Source of the DNA: Sphingomonadales bacterium
Lineage (GTDB): Bacteria > Pseudomonadota > Alphaproteobacteria > Sphingomonadales > Sphingomonadaceae
Assembly: GCA_027483465.1 (NCBI GenBank)
Contig: JAIXUQ010000050.1
Location: forward strand, 29,734 to 93,733
DNA: 64,000 nucleotides
Direction: 5' to 3'
Shown here one piece after another: positions 56,277-64,000 of this stretch. How positions within the stretch are numbered: position 1 is the first letter of the stretch; every line of letters starts with the position of its first letter. The notes beneath the pieces were generated by a model. The model worked only from the letters and a program-made list of their open reading frames with translations. It was not told the origin of the DNA and did no database searches. The position numbers and the translations under genes are program-made.

Positions 56277-57674
56277 TCACATGTGGATCGGCTTGCCGGT
56301 CACTGCCATGGCGGCCTCTTTCAGGGCTTCCGAATGGGTCGGGTGGGCGTGGCAGGTGAGCGCGATGTCCTCGCTCGACGCGCCAAACTCCATCGCCTGC
56401 GCGGCCTGGGCGATCATCGTGCCGGCCATGGCGCCGATGATGTGGACGCCCAGCACCCGGTCGGTCTTGGCATCGGCCAGGATCTTCACGAAGCCGTCAG
56501 TGTCCCGGTTGGTCTTGGCCCGGCTGTTGGCGGCAAACAGGAATTTGCCAGCCTTGTAGGCAACGCCCTCGGCCTTCAATTCCTCCTCGGTCTTGCCGAC
56601 CGTGCCCACCTCGGGATGGGTATAGACCACGGCCGGGATCACGGCGTGGTTCACATAACCGGCCAGGCCAGCGATATTGTCGGCGCAGGCCAACCCCTCA
56701 TCCTCGGCCTTGTGGGCCAGCATCGGGCCTTCCACCACATCGCCGATCGCCCAGATGCCGGGCACCGGGGTGGCGAAATGATGATCGATGGGCACGCGGC
56801 CTTTGCCATCCAGCGTGAGGCCGGTGGCCGCCAGATTGAGGCCATCGGTGTTGGGCCGGCGGCCGATGGAGAGCAGCACGACATCGGCGGCAATGGTCTC
56901 CGCCGCGCCGCCGGCGGCCGGTTCCACGGTGACAACCGCGCCGTCGCCCTGCCGCGCAACACTTGTCACCTTGGTTGAGGTTTTCAGTACAAGGCCTTGT
57001 TTTTTCAGGATACGGGCGAAGGCATCTGCTACTTCCACATCCATCGCCGGCACGATGCGCGGGGCATATTCCACCACCGTCACCTTCGCGCCCAGCCGCC
57101 GCCAGACGCTGCCCATCTCCAACCCGATATAGCCGCCGCCGATCACCACCAGATGGCCGGGCACGCGGGCCAGGCTCAGCGCCTCGGTGGAGGTGACGAT
57201 CACCTCGCCATCCGGCACCATGCCGGGCAGCAGCGCGACCTCGGACCCGGTGGCGATGATGAAATTCTTCGCGGTGATGGTCCGGTCACCCACCTTGACG
57301 GTTTTGGCGTCGCTGAAGCTGGCTTCGCCCTTGATCCATTCCACCTTGTTCTTCTTGAACAGCATCTCGATGCCGCCGGTCAACTCCTTGACCGCCTTGT
57401 CCTTTTCGCCCAGCAGGGCAGACAGGTCAAAGCTGATGTTGTCCGCCTTCACGCCGAACTTGGCGAGATGGCCGCCGGCCAGTTCCTCATAAAGATGGCT
57501 GCCGTTGAGCAGCGCCTTGGACGGGATGCAGCCGACATTCAGGCAGGTGCCGCCCAGCGTGCCGCGCTTTTCGATGCAGGCCACCTTCAGGCCATGCTGG
57601 GCGGCGCGGATGGCGGCGACATAGCCACCGGGGCCGCCGCCGATGACGACGACATCAAATTCGGGATTGGCCAT
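56277..57674 (-). CDS. lpd: Dihydrolipoyl dehydrogenase (E3 of 2-oxoglutarate dehydrogenase)
   Basis: 465 residues. FAD motif VIGGGPGGYVAAIRAAQ, redox disulfide GGTCLNVGCIPSKAL, NAD motif VIGGGYIGLEMGSVWRRLGA, GIWAIGDV and active-site HAHPTHSEAL. Last gene of the sucCDAB-lpd cluster and so the E3 of that complex; it differs clearly from the pdh-linked E3 (for example CLNVGC versus CLNWGC). Starts 13 bases after sucB. Confidence 0.97.
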   Translation of the reverse strand: MANPEFDVVVIGGGPGGYVAAIRAAQHGLKVACIEKRGTLGGTCLNVGCIPSKALLNGSHLYEELAGGHLAKFGVKADNISFDLSALLGEKDKAVKELTGGIEMLFKKNKVEWIKGEASFSDAKTVKVGDRTITAKNFIIATGSEVALLPGMVPDGEVIVTSTEALSLARVPGHLVVIGGGYIGLEMGSVWRRLGAKVTVVEYAPRIVPAMDVEVADAFARILKKQGLVLKTSTKVTSVARQGDGAVVTVEPAAGGAAETIAADVVLLSIGRRPNTDGLNLAATGLTLDGKGRVPIDHHFATPVPGIWAIGDVVEGPMLAHKAEDEGLACADNIAGLAGYVNHAVIPAVVYTHPEVGTVGKTEEELKAEGVAYKAGKFLFAANSRAKTNRDTDGFVKILADAKTDRVLGVHIIGAMAGTMIAQAAQAMEFGASSEDIALTCHAHPTHSEALKEAAMAVTGKPIHM

Positions 57675-57687
57675 GGTCTGGCTCCTG

Positions 57688-58935
57688 TCAGAGATCGATC
57701 AGCAAACGCGCCGGATCTTCAATGGCTTCCTTGACGCGGACGAGGAAGGTCACCGCCTCCTTGCCGTCGATCAACCGGTGATCGTAGGACAGCGCCATGT
57801 ACATCATCGGGCGCACCACCACCTGACCGTTCCGCACAACCGGGCGGTCCTCGACCCGGTGCAGGCCAAGCACGCCCGATTGCGGCGGGTTGAGAATGGG
57901 GGTGGACAGCAGCGAGCCAAACACGCCGCCGTTCGAAATGGTGAAGTTACCGCCTTGCATTTCCTCGATTTTCAGCGTGCCCTTGCGGGCGCGGTCACCG
58001 AAATCGGCGATCTGCTTCTCGATCTCGGCAAAGCTCTTGGCCTGCGCATCCTTCAGGATCGGCACCACCAGGCCGCCGGGTGAGGAGACGGCAACGCCGA
58101 GATCGGCATAATCCCGGAAGACGATCTCGTCACCCTCGATGGCGGCGCCGACGGCCGGCACATCCTTCAGCGCCAGCACCACGGCCTTGGCAAAAAACGA
58201 CATGAAACCAAGGCGTACGCCGTGTTTCTTCTCGAAATGATCCTTGTATTTCGCCCGCGCCTCGATCACCGCCGACATGTCGACATCGTTGAACGTGGTC
58301 AGCATCGCCGCGGTGTTCTGGGCTTCCTTCAGCCGGCGCGCGATGGTCTGGCGCAGCCGGGTCATCTTCACCCGCTCCTCGCGCCGTGTCGCAGCCGGCG
58401 CGGCAGCCACCGGGGCGGCAGCGGCCGCCGCCGGCGCCGGCGCGCCCGGCTTCACCCGCGCCGTGCCCGCTTCGATGGCGGCCAGCACATCGGCCTTGGT
58501 CAGGCGGCCATCCTTGCCTGACCCGGAAATGCTTGCCGGATCAAGGTTATAGGTCTCGATCAGCCCCCGGACCGCCGGCGCGATCGCCTCATAGGCAGGT
58601 GCCGCGGGCGCAGGCGCCGGGGCCGCCACCGGCGCCGGAGCGGGCGCGGCCACCGGGGCCGGGGCTGGCGCTGGGGCCGGGGCGGCCACGGCGGCACCCG
58701 CTGCCTCGATCCGGGCGATCAGCGCGCCCACGGTCACCACGTCACCGGGCTGGAAATATTGCTCACCCATCACGCCGGCCACCGGTGCCGGAACTTCCAC
58801 GGCCACCTTGTCGGTTTCCAGCGCCACGATCGGCTCATCGGCGGCCACCGCCTCACCCGGCTGTTTCAGCCACTGGCCCACGCTGGCTTCGGTGATGGAT
58901 TCGCCCAGGGCGGGCACGACGACATCGGTTGCCAT
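57688..58935 (-). CDS. sucB: 2-oxoglutarate dehydrogenase E2, dihydrolipoamide succinyltransferase
   Basis: 415 residues. Single lipoyl domain with Lys in [12 protein letters not shown], Ala/Pro linker, subunit-binding domain ([32 protein letters not shown]), then the succinyltransferase core with [15 protein letters not shown] and active-site [13 protein letters not shown]. Twelve bases after sucA. Confidence 0.97.
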   Translation of the reverse strand: MATDVVVPALGESITEASVGQWLKQPGEAVAADEPIVALETDKVAVEVPAPVAGVMGEQYFQPGDVVTVGALIARIEAAGAAVAAPAPAPAPAPVAAPAPAPVAAPAPAPAAPAYEAIAPAVRGLIETYNLDPASISGSGKDGRLTKADVLAAIEAGTARVKPGAPAPAAAAAAPVAAAPAATRREERVKMTRLRQTIARRLKEAQNTAAMLTTFNDVDMSAVIEARAKYKDHFEKKHGVRLGFMSFFAKAVVLALKDVPAVGAAIEGDEIVFRDYADLGVAVSSPGGLVVPILKDAQAKSFAEIEKQIADFGDRARKGTLKIEEMQGGNFTISNGGVFGSLLSTPILNPPQSGVLGLHRVEDRPVVRNGQVVVRPMMYMALSYDHRLIDGKEAVTFLVRVKEAIEDPARLLIDL

Positions 58936-58948
58936 GATCTGCGCTTTC

Positions 58949-61762
58949 TTACTTCTTCATCAGGCCGCTGCGGATGGCGGCTTTCACTGCGGGGCCGGTG
59001 GCGCCCAGGGCTTCGGCCACCAGCTTGGCCTGTTCGGCATTGTGGCGCTTGAGCAGGCCGGTGGCGGTGGCGGCGGCGGCGGCGCGGCCGGCATAGAGCG
59101 GCCGGCGGTCCAGCGCCTGTTCGATCAGCGGCGCGATGAAGCTCCACGCCCCGCCGTTCTGCGGTTCTTCCTGCGCCCACACCACGGTTTCCAGATTGGG
59201 GAATTTGGCGGCGTAATCGGCCACCACATCGCCGGGGAAGGGATAAAGCTGCTCGACGCGGAGCAGATAGACATCATCCCGGCTGTCCTTCTCGGCCGCA
59301 TCGAGCAGATCATAATAGACCTTGCCGGTGCACAGCACGAGCCGCCGTATGGCCTTGGGGTCACAGGGTTTCAGATCATCAAGGCAGCGGTGGAAGGTGG
59401 TGGCCGGCCCCATCTCGGCCAGTGCCGACACCGCCCGCTTGTGGCGCAGCAGCGACTTGGGCGTGAACACCACCAGCGGCTTGCGGAAATCGCGCAGCAT
59501 CTGCCGGCGCAACAGGTGGAAGAAGTTGGCCGGGGTGGTGCAATTGGCGACCTGGATATTGTCTTCGGCGCACAGGCTCAGGAAACGCTCAACCCGCGCC
59601 GAGCTGTGTTCAGGCCCCTGCCCCTCATAGCCGTGCGGCAACAGCATGACGAGGCCATTGGCGCGCAACCATTTGATCTCGCCCGAAACAATGAACTGAT
59701 CGATGATGGTCTGGGCGCCGTTGACGAAATCGCCAAACTGCGCCTCCCACAGGATCAGGCTTTTGGGATCGGCCAGCGCATAGCCATATTCAAAGCCGAG
59801 CACGCCGAATTCGGAAAGCGGGCTGTCGAGCACCAGGAAATTGGGGTTCATGGCGGTCAGCGGCACATAGCGGCTGCCGTCCTTCTGGTCGGTCCACACC
59901 GCGTGGCGCTGGCTGAAGGTGCCGCGCCCGCAATCCTGGCCCGAAAGGCGCACGCCGTAGCCATCCTTGAGCAGCGAGCCGAAGGCCAGCGCCTCACCGG
60001 TGGCCCAATCGATATTCTGGCCGCTGGCAAACATCTCGGCCTTGGCATCGAGCACGCGGGCCAGGGTGCGGTGGATGTTGAAGCCGTCGGGCACGCTGGT
60101 CAGTTGCTTGCCGATCTCGCGCAGTTCGGTGATCGACACCCCGGTCATCGCGGCGCGGCGGCTGTCGATCCCTTCCTTGGGCCGGCCAAGGCCCGCCCAG
60201 CGCCCGCCGAACCAATCGGCGGCATTGGCCTTGAAGCCGGCGGCGGCATCAAATTCATCTTCCAGCATCGAGACATAGGCATCGATCATCGCCTTGTAGC
60301 CATCGGCCGGCAGCACGCCTTCGCGGGCCAGGCGTTCGGCGTAAATCTCGCTCACCGGGCGCTTCCTGGCGATCACCGCATACATTTGCGGCTGGGTGAA
60401 GCTGGGCTCATCGCTTTCATTGTGGCCAAAGCGGCGATAGCACCACATGTCGATCACCACATCGCGGCCAAAGCGCTGGCGGAATTCGGTGGCAACCTTG
60501 GTGGCGAAGGTGACGGCTTCGGGATCATCGCCGTTCACGTGGAAGATCGGCGCCTGCACGATCTTGGCCACATCCGAAGGATAGGGCGAAGAACGGGCGA
60601 ACTGCGGGGAGGTGGTGAAGCCCACCTGGTTGTTCACCACGAAATGGATGGTGCCGCCGGTGCCATAGCCGTTGAGGCCGGAAAAACCGAAACATTCCGC
60701 CACGATGCCCTGGCCGGCAAAGGCGGCATCGCCGTGCAGCAGCACCGGCATCACCTGCTTGCGCGCCTCGTCACCCATGATGGTCTGGATGGCGCGCACC
60801 TTGCCCAGCACCACCGGGTCCACCGCCTCCAGGTGCGACGGGTTGGGCACCAGGCTGAGGTGGACCATATTGCCATCAAATTCGCGATCGGTGCTGGTGC
60901 CCAGGTGATATTTCACATCGCCCGAACCGCCGACATCATCGGGATTGGAGGAGCCACCCGCAAATTCGTGGAAGATGGTGCGGAACGGCTTGCGCATCAC
61001 ATTGGCCAGCATGTTGAGCCGGCCGCGGTGCGGCATGCCGAACACAATCTCGCTGATGCCCAGCTGGCCGCCGACCTTGATGATCGATTCCATCGCCGGG
61101 ATCATCGCCTCGCCGCCATCCAGCCCGAAGCGCTTGGTGCCAACATATTTGCGGCCCAGGAATTTTTCGAACTGTTCGGCTTCCACCAGCTTGTTCAGGA
61201 TGGCGCGCTTGCCGTTGGCGGTGAAGTGGATTTCCTTGTCGCGGCCCTCGAACTTCTCCTGCAGGAAGCGCCGCTCGTCCACATCGTTGATGTGCATATA
61301 TTCAAGGCCGACATTGCCGCAATAATTGCGCTGCAGGATGCCGACGAGTTCGCGGATGCTGGCGCTCGTGAGGCCGAGCGCGCCGCCGATGTGGACGGGC
61401 CGATCCAGATCATTCGGCCCAAAGCCATGATAACCGGGCGTAAGATCAGCCGGCAGATCGCGGGTGGCAAGGCCCAGCGGATCAAGATTGGCCGCCAGAT
61501 GCCCGCGCACGCGATAGGTGCGGATCAGCATCAGCGCGTTGATGCTGTCCTGCGCGGCCCGGGCAATCTCTTCCGGGCTGGCCCCGCCGGCGGCGGCCTG
61601 CGCGGCAGCCCGGCCGGCGGTTTTGGCGGGGTTTTCGGCAAACATGCCCGCCGCGTCCAGCCCGCGGGTAAGATCATCGCCCGGCAGGATCGGCCAGTTC
61701 GGCCGGGCCCAACTTGGCGCCGGCCGATCTTCCGGGCCGGGCAGCAGGGCGTCGATGTCCAT
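58949..61762 (-). CDS. sucA: 2-oxoglutarate dehydrogenase E1
   Basis: 937-residue thiamine-diphosphate enzyme decarboxylating 2-oxoglutarate. N-terminal E2-binding region, then [53 protein letters not shown] and the C-terminal [14 protein letters not shown] lies before the ATG. A candidate promoter lies upstream, so sucA-sucB-lpd may be expressed apart from sucCD. Confidence 0.97.
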   Translation of the reverse strand: MDIDALLPGPEDRPAPSWARPNWPILPGDDLTRGLDAAGMFAENPAKTAGRAAAQAAAGGASPEEIARAAQDSINALMLIRTYRVRGHLAANLDPLGLATRDLPADLTPGYHGFGPNDLDRPVHIGGALGLTSASIRELVGILQRNYCGNVGLEYMHINDVDERRFLQEKFEGRDKEIHFTANGKRAILNKLVEAEQFEKFLGRKYVGTKRFGLDGGEAMIPAMESIIKVGGQLGISEIVFGMPHRGRLNMLANVMRKPFRTIFHEFAGGSSNPDDVGGSGDVKYHLGTSTDREFDGNMVHLSLVPNPSHLEAVDPVVLGKVRAIQTIMGDEARKQVMPVLLHGDAAFAGQGIVAECFGFSGLNGYGTGGTIHFVVNNQVGFTTSPQFARSSPYPSDVAKIVQAPIFHVNGDDPEAVTFATKVATEFRQRFGRDVVIDMWCYRRFGHNESDEPSFTQPQMYAVIARKRPVSEIYAERLAREGVLPADGYKAMIDAYVSMLEDEFDAAAGFKANAADWFGGRWAGLGRPKEGIDSRRAAMTGVSITELREIGKQLTSVPDGFNIHRTLARVLDAKAEMFASGQNIDWATGEALAFGSLLKDGYGVRLSGQDCGRGTFSQRHAVWTDQKDGSRYVPLTAMNPNFLVLDSPLSEFGVLGFEYGYALADPKSLILWEAQFGDFVNGAQTIIDQFIVSGEIKWLRANGLVMLLPHGYEGQGPEHSSARVERFLSLCAEDNIQVANCTTPANFFHLLRRQMLRDFRKPLVVFTPKSLLRHKRAVSALAEMGPATTFHRCLDDLKPCDPKAIRRLVLCTGKVYYDLLDAAEKDSRDDVYLLRVEQLYPFPGDVVADYAAKFPNLETVVWAQEEPQNGGAWSFIAPLIEQALDRRPLYAGRAAAAATATGLLKRHNAEQAKLVAEALGATGPAVKAAIRSGLMKK

Positions 61763-61792
61763 ATGACTGTCCTTGGTAATCGATTCCCACCA

Positions 61793-61821
61793 TGTTTAGC
61801 GGCACATGGCCAGTCTGTCAT
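61793..61821 (-). promoter_or_regulatory. Candidate promoter for sucA-sucB-lpd
   Basis: On the minus strand ATGACA (61821-61816) and TAAACA (61798-61793) are 17 bases apart, about 30 bases upstream of the sucA ATG. The -35 lies in the 10-bp palindrome TGTCATGACA (61816-61825), which could be an operator. The rest of the 198-base sucD-sucA gap shows no gene. Confidence 0.35.
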
Positions 61822-61960
61822 GACAAACTGTCGCATGCCCGTCATGCAATGGGGGTATGCGGCCTGTTCGCTGGCCCGCTCACCGCCGCGCGAAAAGCCC
61901 AGCCCCCACTCCTTCAGAGAGAGGGCCGTGCTTCCGCCACCAGCGTGGGCATGTGAGCGA

Positions 61961-62845
61961 TCAGCCCTTGAGCACTTCAACCAGGGTTTCGCCCAGCAGC
62001 GACGGGCTGGGCGACACGCGGATGCCGGCGGCCTCCATGGCGGCGATCTTGGATTCAGCGTCGCCCTTGCCGCCCGAAACAATGGCGCCGGCATGGCCCA
62101 TGCGGCGGCCGGGCGGGGCGGTGCGGCCAGCGATGAAGCCCACCATCGGCTTCTTGCGGCCGCGCTTGGCTTCATCGATCAGGAACTGGGCCGCCTGCTC
62201 CTCGGCGTCGCCGCCGATTTCGCCGATCATGATGATGGATTGGGTCGCCTCATCCTTGAGGAACAGTTCCAGCACGTCGATGAAATTGGTGCCGTTCACC
62301 GGATCGCCGCCAATGCCCACCGCCGTCGTCTGGCCCAGGCCCACGTTGGTGGTCTGGTGCACGGCCTCATAGGTGAGCGTGCCCGAACGCGAGACCACGC
62401 CAACCGAGCCCTTGCGGAAGATATTGCCCGGCATGATGCCGATCTTGCATTCGCCGGGCGTCAGCACGCCGGGGCAGTTGGGCCCGATCAGGCGGGTCTT
62501 GCTGCCTTGCAGCGCCCGCTTCACGCGCACCATGTCCAGCACCGGGATGCCTTCGGTGATGCAGACGACCAATGGCACTTCGGCGGCGATGGCTTCACAG
62601 ATCGCATCCGCAGCGCCGGGCGGCGGCACATAGATCACGCTGGCATCAGCGCCGGTGGCTTCGCGGGCCTGCGCCACCGTATCGAACACCGGCAGGCCGA
62701 GGTGCGTCTGCCCGCCCTTCCCCGGCGCGGTGCCGCCCACCACCTTGGTGCCATAGGCGATGGCCTGTTCGCTGTGGAACGTGCCTTGCTTGCCGGTGAA
62801 GCCCTGCGTGATGACGCGGGTTTGTGCGTTGACGAGGATCGACAT
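61961..62845 (-). CDS. sucD: Succinyl-CoA synthetase alpha subunit
   Basis: 294 residues. CoA-binding domain with [15 protein letters not shown] and [30 protein letters not shown]; phospho-His in [10 protein letters not shown]. Forms ATP (or GTP) from succinyl-CoA. Starts 3 bases after sucC. Confidence 0.97.
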   Translation of the reverse strand: MSILVNAQTRVITQGFTGKQGTFHSEQAIAYGTKVVGGTAPGKGGQTHLGLPVFDTVAQAREATGADASVIYVPPPGAADAICEAIAAEVPLVVCITEGIPVLDMVRVKRALQGSKTRLIGPNCPGVLTPGECKIGIMPGNIFRKGSVGVVSRSGTLTYEAVHQTTNVGLGQTTAVGIGGDPVNGTNFIDVLELFLKDEATQSIIMIGEIGGDAEEQAAQFLIDEAKRGRKKPMVGFIAGRTAPPGRRMGHAGAIVSGGKGDAESKIAAMEAAGIRVSPSPSLLGETLVEVLKG

Positions 62846-62848
62846 GGC

Positions 62849-64000
62849 TCAGGCCGCCTTCTTCACTTCGGCGACGATCTTGGCCGCCGCATCACCCAGA
62901 TTGTCGGCCGAGACGATCGGCAAACCCGAACCGGCAAGGATCTGCTTGCCGAGTTCGACATTGGTGCCTTCCAGGCGGACCACCAAAGGCACCGCCAGGC
63001 TGACCTCCCTGGCCGCCGCGATAATGCCTTCCGCGATGATGTCGCAGCGCATGATGCCGCCGAAGATGTTGACCAAAATGCCCTTCACCGCCGGATCCTG
63101 CAGGATCAACTTGAAGGCAGCAGTCACCTTTTCCTTGGTGGCGCCGCCGCCGACATCGAGGAAATTGGCCGGTTCGGCGCCATTCAGCTTGATGATGTCC
63201 ATGGTCGCCATGGCGAGACCAGCGCCGTTGACCAGGCAGCCGATGTCCCCATCCAGCTTGATGAAGGCAAGGTCGTACTTTGAAGCCTCGACCTCGGCGG
63301 GGTCTTCCTCGGTCAGGTCACGCAATGCGGCCAGATCGGGGTGGCGATACATGGCGTTGCTGTCGAAGCCCACCTTGGCATCCAGCACCTGCAACTTGCC
63401 ATCATCGGTGATGGCCAGCGGGTTGATCTCGATCTGGCTGGCATCGGTGCCGATGAAGGCATCATAAAGCTTGAGTGTGACGCTTTCGGCCTGCTTGGCC
63501 AGATCGCCGGAAAGCCCGAGGGCAGCGGCCACGGCACGGCCATGGTGTGGCTGCACGCCGGTGGCCGGATCGATGGTGATGGTGTGGATCTTCTCCGGGT
63601 GGTGGTGGGCCACCTCCTCGATATCCATGCCGCCTTCGGTGCTGGCGACGATGGCGATGCGGCCGGTGGCGCGATCGACCAGCATGGCGAGATAGAATTC
63701 CTTGGCGATATCAACGCCGTCGGTGACATAGAGCCGGTTGACCTGCTTGCCGGCTGGGCCGGTCTGGATCGTCACCAGCGTGTTGCCCAGCATTTCGGTG
63801 GCATGGGCGCGCACCTCGTCTGCCGAACGGGCCAGGCGGACACCGCCCTTGGCCTCAGGAGGCAGTTCCTTGAACTTGCCCTTGCCGCGCCCGCCGGCAT
63901 GGATCTGCGCCTTCACCACATAGAGCGGCCCGGGCAGTTGGCCGACAGCCGCGACCGCGTCCTCCACGCTCATCGCCGCGACACCGGCGGGCACCGGAAC
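62849..64000 (-). CDS. sucC: Succinyl-CoA synthetase beta subunit (N-terminus beyond window)
   Basis: 384 codons present. The ATP-grasp domain is seen from [22 protein letters not shown] onward, with [18 protein letters not shown] and the C-terminal [23 protein letters not shown] and [11 protein letters not shown]. About 17-20 N-terminal residues (normally MNIHEYQAKELL...) lie outside the window, and the frame is open to its edge. Confidence 0.96.
   Translation of the reverse strand, partial: VPVPAGVAAMSVEDAVAAVGQLPGPLYVVKAQIHAGGRGKGKFKELPPEAKGGVRLARSADEVRAHATEMLGNTLVTIQTGPAGKQVNRLYVTDGVDIAKEFYLAMLVDRATGRIAIVASTEGGMDIEEVAHHHPEKIHTITIDPATGVQPHHGRAVAAALGLSGDLAKQAESVTLKLYDAFIGTDASQIEINPLAITDDGKLQVLDAKVGFDSNAMYRHPDLAALRDLTEEDPAEVEASKYDLAFIKLDGDIGCLVNGAGLAMATMDIIKLNGAEPANFLDVGGGATKEKVTAAFKLILQDPAVKGILVNIFGGIMRCDIIAEGIIAAAREVSLAVPLVVRLEGTNVELGKQILAGSGLPIVSADNLGDAAAKIVAEVKKAA

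Noticed and set aside
61858..61950. Possible small gene or repeat in the sucD-sucA gap
   Set aside because: The open frame is in continuation with the wrong frame of sucD; the sequence shows no clear dyad comparable to the other repeats.
58808..63283. A 1491-codon open frame antisense to sucB, sucA, sucD and part of sucC
   Set aside because: High-GC genes with biased third positions keep the opposite frame open. The translated product is His/Gly/Ala/Arg-rich and without domains, and the minus-strand genes are unmistakable.

Overview
The window is about 64 kb of high-GC, densely packed chromosome from an alphaproteobacterium, most likely a member of the order Sphingomonadales; the genus cannot be fixed from the sequence alone. 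The pointers are the dusB-ntrY-ntrX-hfq-hflX cluster, a fused ispDF gene, a PDH E1-beta subunit carrying its own lipoyl domain, the order sucC-sucD-sucA-sucB-lpd, Ala/Pro-rich proteins and REP-like repeats of alphaproteobacterial style. Almost everything is core housekeeping. I see no prophage, transposase, CRISPR array or secondary-metabolite cluster.

Layout. 1-7504 (minus): dusB, ntrY, ntrX, hfq, hflX and a partial mltB. 7565-9210 (plus): ispDF and a CinA-type amidase. 9222-10639 (minus): lipA and a RatA/Coq10-like gene. 10745-11443: carbonic anhydrase, then a 379-base convergent gap holding an inverted-repeat element and a strong hairpin. 11823-18296 (minus): pyruvate dehydrogenase operon pdhA-pdhB-NYN gene-pdhC-small AT-rich ORF-lpdA-hypothetical, with ftsB upstream. 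18846-23200 (plus): a beta-oxidation multifunctional enzyme, a DUF3089 protein, msrB and msrA; mipA/ompV lies opposite. 24240-27994 (plus): DUF465, DksA-like, pdxH, phzF, dapF, ftsY; a membrane EAL protein lies opposite. 30580-34851 (plus): ffh, rpsP, rimM, vapB, vapC, trmD, rplS. 35077-39471: ybgC-tolQ-tolR-tolA-tolB-pal. 39514-41219: fmt-truA. 41235-41413: a near-perfect sigma-54 promoter followed by a 35-residue membrane peptide. 41452-44901: alkaline phosphatase, 2-oxoglutarate dioxygenase, DUF481 protein. 44984-47123: tRNA-Met, isoaspartyl peptidase, nitronate monooxygenase-like gene and a mini-ORF. 47327-50238 (minus): yajC-secD-secF; then a DUF815 ATPase and sppA on plus. 53491-55833 (minus): UPF0126 protein, PepSY-type protein, alpha/beta hydrolase. 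56277-64000 (minus): the succinyl-CoA branch of the TCA cycle, sucC (partial)-sucD-sucA-sucB-lpd.

Functional themes. Two complete 2-oxoacid dehydrogenase complexes each have their own E3, and lipA, which makes their lipoyl cofactor, is nearby. Co-translational targeting and export are represented by ffh, ftsY, secDF-yajC and sppA. The envelope set is tol-pal, mltB, mipA and ftsB. Many genes overlap by ATGA or TGATG, implying translational coupling.

Most interesting points: (1) the sigma-54 promoter directly upstream of a micropeptide gene just after truA; (2) a vapBC toxin-antitoxin module, with its own promoter and palindromic operator, inside the rpsP-rimM-trmD-rplS operon and coupled to trmD; (3) a compositionally foreign small ORF tightly coupled between pdhC and lpdA; (4) a REP-family palindrome read in frame within the PDH E2 linker, with related copies at 53.2-53.5 kb; (5) a hairpin that buries the fmt start codon; (6) several unexplained dyads and repeat elements in intergenic DNA.
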